A stretch of DNA of 7,268 nucleotides, taken from assembly GCA_050180015.1 (NCBI GenBank), contig JBFXEO010000153.1:1-7268 (forward strand), written 5' to 3'. Below the pieces are notes generated by a model. The model worked only from the letters and a program-made list of their open reading frames with translations, was not told the origin of the DNA and made no database searches. Each line of letters opens with the position of its first letter. The first letter of the stretch is position 1. Of this stretch, positions 6,346-7,268 are shown piece after piece. Position numbers and translations under genes: made by a program. The DNA is from JBFXEO01 sp050180015. Its GTDB lineage: Bacteria; Bacteroidota; Bacteroidia; Bacteroidales; Tenuifilaceae.

Positions 6346-7268
6346 ATGAATAAAATTTACTGGTCGGCTTTTTCTGTATGGAGCTTTGTGCTATTGGTTT
6401 TTCTTTGTATTTCCACTGTGGCAGAGGCGCAATGGTCGTCAACTCTAAATCCATACAGCAAAAGTGCGGAGGCCACCTCTATCGCCGTTGATGGTTCCGG
6501 AAATATTTACTCCCTGGGTTACGCTTTCAAGGACGAGACCGAGAAAGAGAATTATTTTTTGGTGAAATATACACCAACGGGAGAAATTGCATGGAGTAAA
6601 ATTTGCAACATCCAGGCAGAAGATAAGGCCTGGAGTATAACCGTAGAATCGTCGGGGAATATCCTGGTGGCCGGGAGTTCCTACCGTTCGGGCACGGGCA
6701 ATGATATTGCCATTGTTCGCTATAGTTCGGCGGGTGATTCGTTGGGATGCTACTTTTACGATGGGGTAAACCACCTGGACGAGAAGGTCAGCAACGTTTT
6801 GGGCGATAATCAGGGTAACATCTACTTTTGCGGATCAACATCCTTCCAGGGAGGCCAATCCGGAATGGTAATAGGTAAATTAAACGGAAGTTTGGAGAAA
6901 CAGTGGACTAAAATATTTACGGGTGATTACGATAACGGAACAACCACTAATCTTTTTCATAGTGCTAGCCTGCAACGGGTGGGCATGACTGGCTACCTGA
7001 AGGATTACTCCAACTGGGCCGCAATGGGCGTTGCGGTTTATAACGAGGATGGTGACTTACAGTGGGGTAAATCCTTGCGGCTTGGCGACGAAAAACCATC
7101 CCTGGGTTACGATTTAGTTTTGAACTCTGATGGTTCCACGTATGTTTGTGGCTACATTACACACAGCTCTGCCTGGGATGCAGCATTGGTAAAGTTTAAT
7201 GCAACTGGCGATACCCTTTGGACAACCAGTGTTGATGCCGGAGATGCCTCCTTCGCTTACTTTAATGC
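6346..7268 (+). CDS. Secreted SBBP-type beta-propeller repeat protein, 3' end beyond the window
   Basis: The frame opens at ATG 6346 and stays open for 307 codons to the window edge, so the C-terminus is missing. Residues 1-28 form a signal peptide (hydrophobic core about 10-22, AEA before Gln29), so the product is exported. The rest is a tandem repeat of about 52-53 residues. Conserved glycines fall at 58, 110, 163, 216 and 269, each after a GNIY-like strand (GNIYSLG, GNILVAG, GNIYFCG, RVGMTG, GSTYVCG). Each unit continues with a strand such as FLVKY, IAIVRY or AALVKF, and most end with a Trp (83, 187, 240, 292). This is the pattern of SBBP/delta-60-type beta-propeller repeats. Five units are visible; a closed propeller of six or seven blades would need more downstream. 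Many such Bacteroidota proteins end in a type IX secretion sorting domain, which cannot be checked here. No enzymatic motif is seen; a structural or binding role at the cell surface is inferred. Confidence 0.85.
   Translation, partial: MNKIYWSAFSVWSFVLLVFLCISTVAEAQWSSTLNPYSKSAEATSIAVDGSGNIYSLGYAFKDETEKENYFLVKYTPTGEIAWSKICNIQAEDKAWSITVESSGNILVAGSSYRSGTGNDIAIVRYSSAGDSLGCYFYDGVNHLDEKVSNVLGDNQGNIYFCGSTSFQGGQSGMVIGKLNGSLEKQWTKIFTGDYDNGTTTNLFHSASLQRVGMTGYLKDYSNWAAMGVAVYNEDGDLQWGKSLRLGDEKPSLGYDLVLNSDGSTYVCGYITHSSAWDAALVKFNATGDTLWTTSVDAGDASFAYFN

Noticed and set aside
6346..6411. Cys21 in the signal peptide of the propeller protein as a lipidation site
   Set aside because: The residues before it (VFL) do not fit a lipobox, and a standard signal peptidase I site, AEA before Gln29, follows.

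Overview
The window looks like a chromosomal stretch from a member of the Bacteroidota, probably a Bacteroidales or Marinilabiliales-type organism. Four things point that way: an RluB-type pseudouridine synthase with a very long Arg/Ser/Asp-rich N-terminal tail, a secreted GH92 alpha-mannosidase with C-terminal carbohydrate-binding modules, a secreted beta-propeller repeat protein, and promoter-like sequences of the Bacteroidetes type (TTTG around -33, TAnnTTTG around -7) with no strong Shine-Dalgarno sequences. The exact genus cannot be told from this sequence.

Layout. Positions 66-2421 on the minus strand hold a housekeeping pair, rluB-like then era, 22 bases apart and probably one transcription unit. 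Both products act on ribosomal RNA or ribosome assembly. A perfect TAnnTTTG box at 2484-2491 is the likely promoter. From about 2526 to 2959 the intergenic region carries two minus-strand reading frames that look coding. One is a 54-codon open frame with no ATG, probably the 3' remnant of a lost gene. The other is an intact 50-residue, very basic ORF that I do not recognise. From 3007 to 5958 on the plus strand lies a complete GH92 exo-alpha-mannosidase with a signal peptide, the two-domain GH92 core, a CHB_HEX_C-like domain and an F5/8 type C (discoidin/CBM32-like) domain. The gap at 5959-6345 holds a rho-independent terminator, a repeat-like inverted repeat, and a good -33/-7 promoter in front of the last gene. 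From 6346 to the window end a secreted protein with a 52-53 residue beta-propeller repeat begins and is cut off.

How the genes relate. The left pair is core translation machinery. The mannosidase is a stand-alone glycan-degrading exoenzyme: no SusC/SusD pair, regulator or second glycosidase is visible here. The propeller protein has its own promoter and is separated from the mannosidase by a terminator, so a shared function is not implied. I see no mobile element, CRISPR array, tRNA or rRNA. Most of the window is ordinary; the least explained part is 2526-2959.
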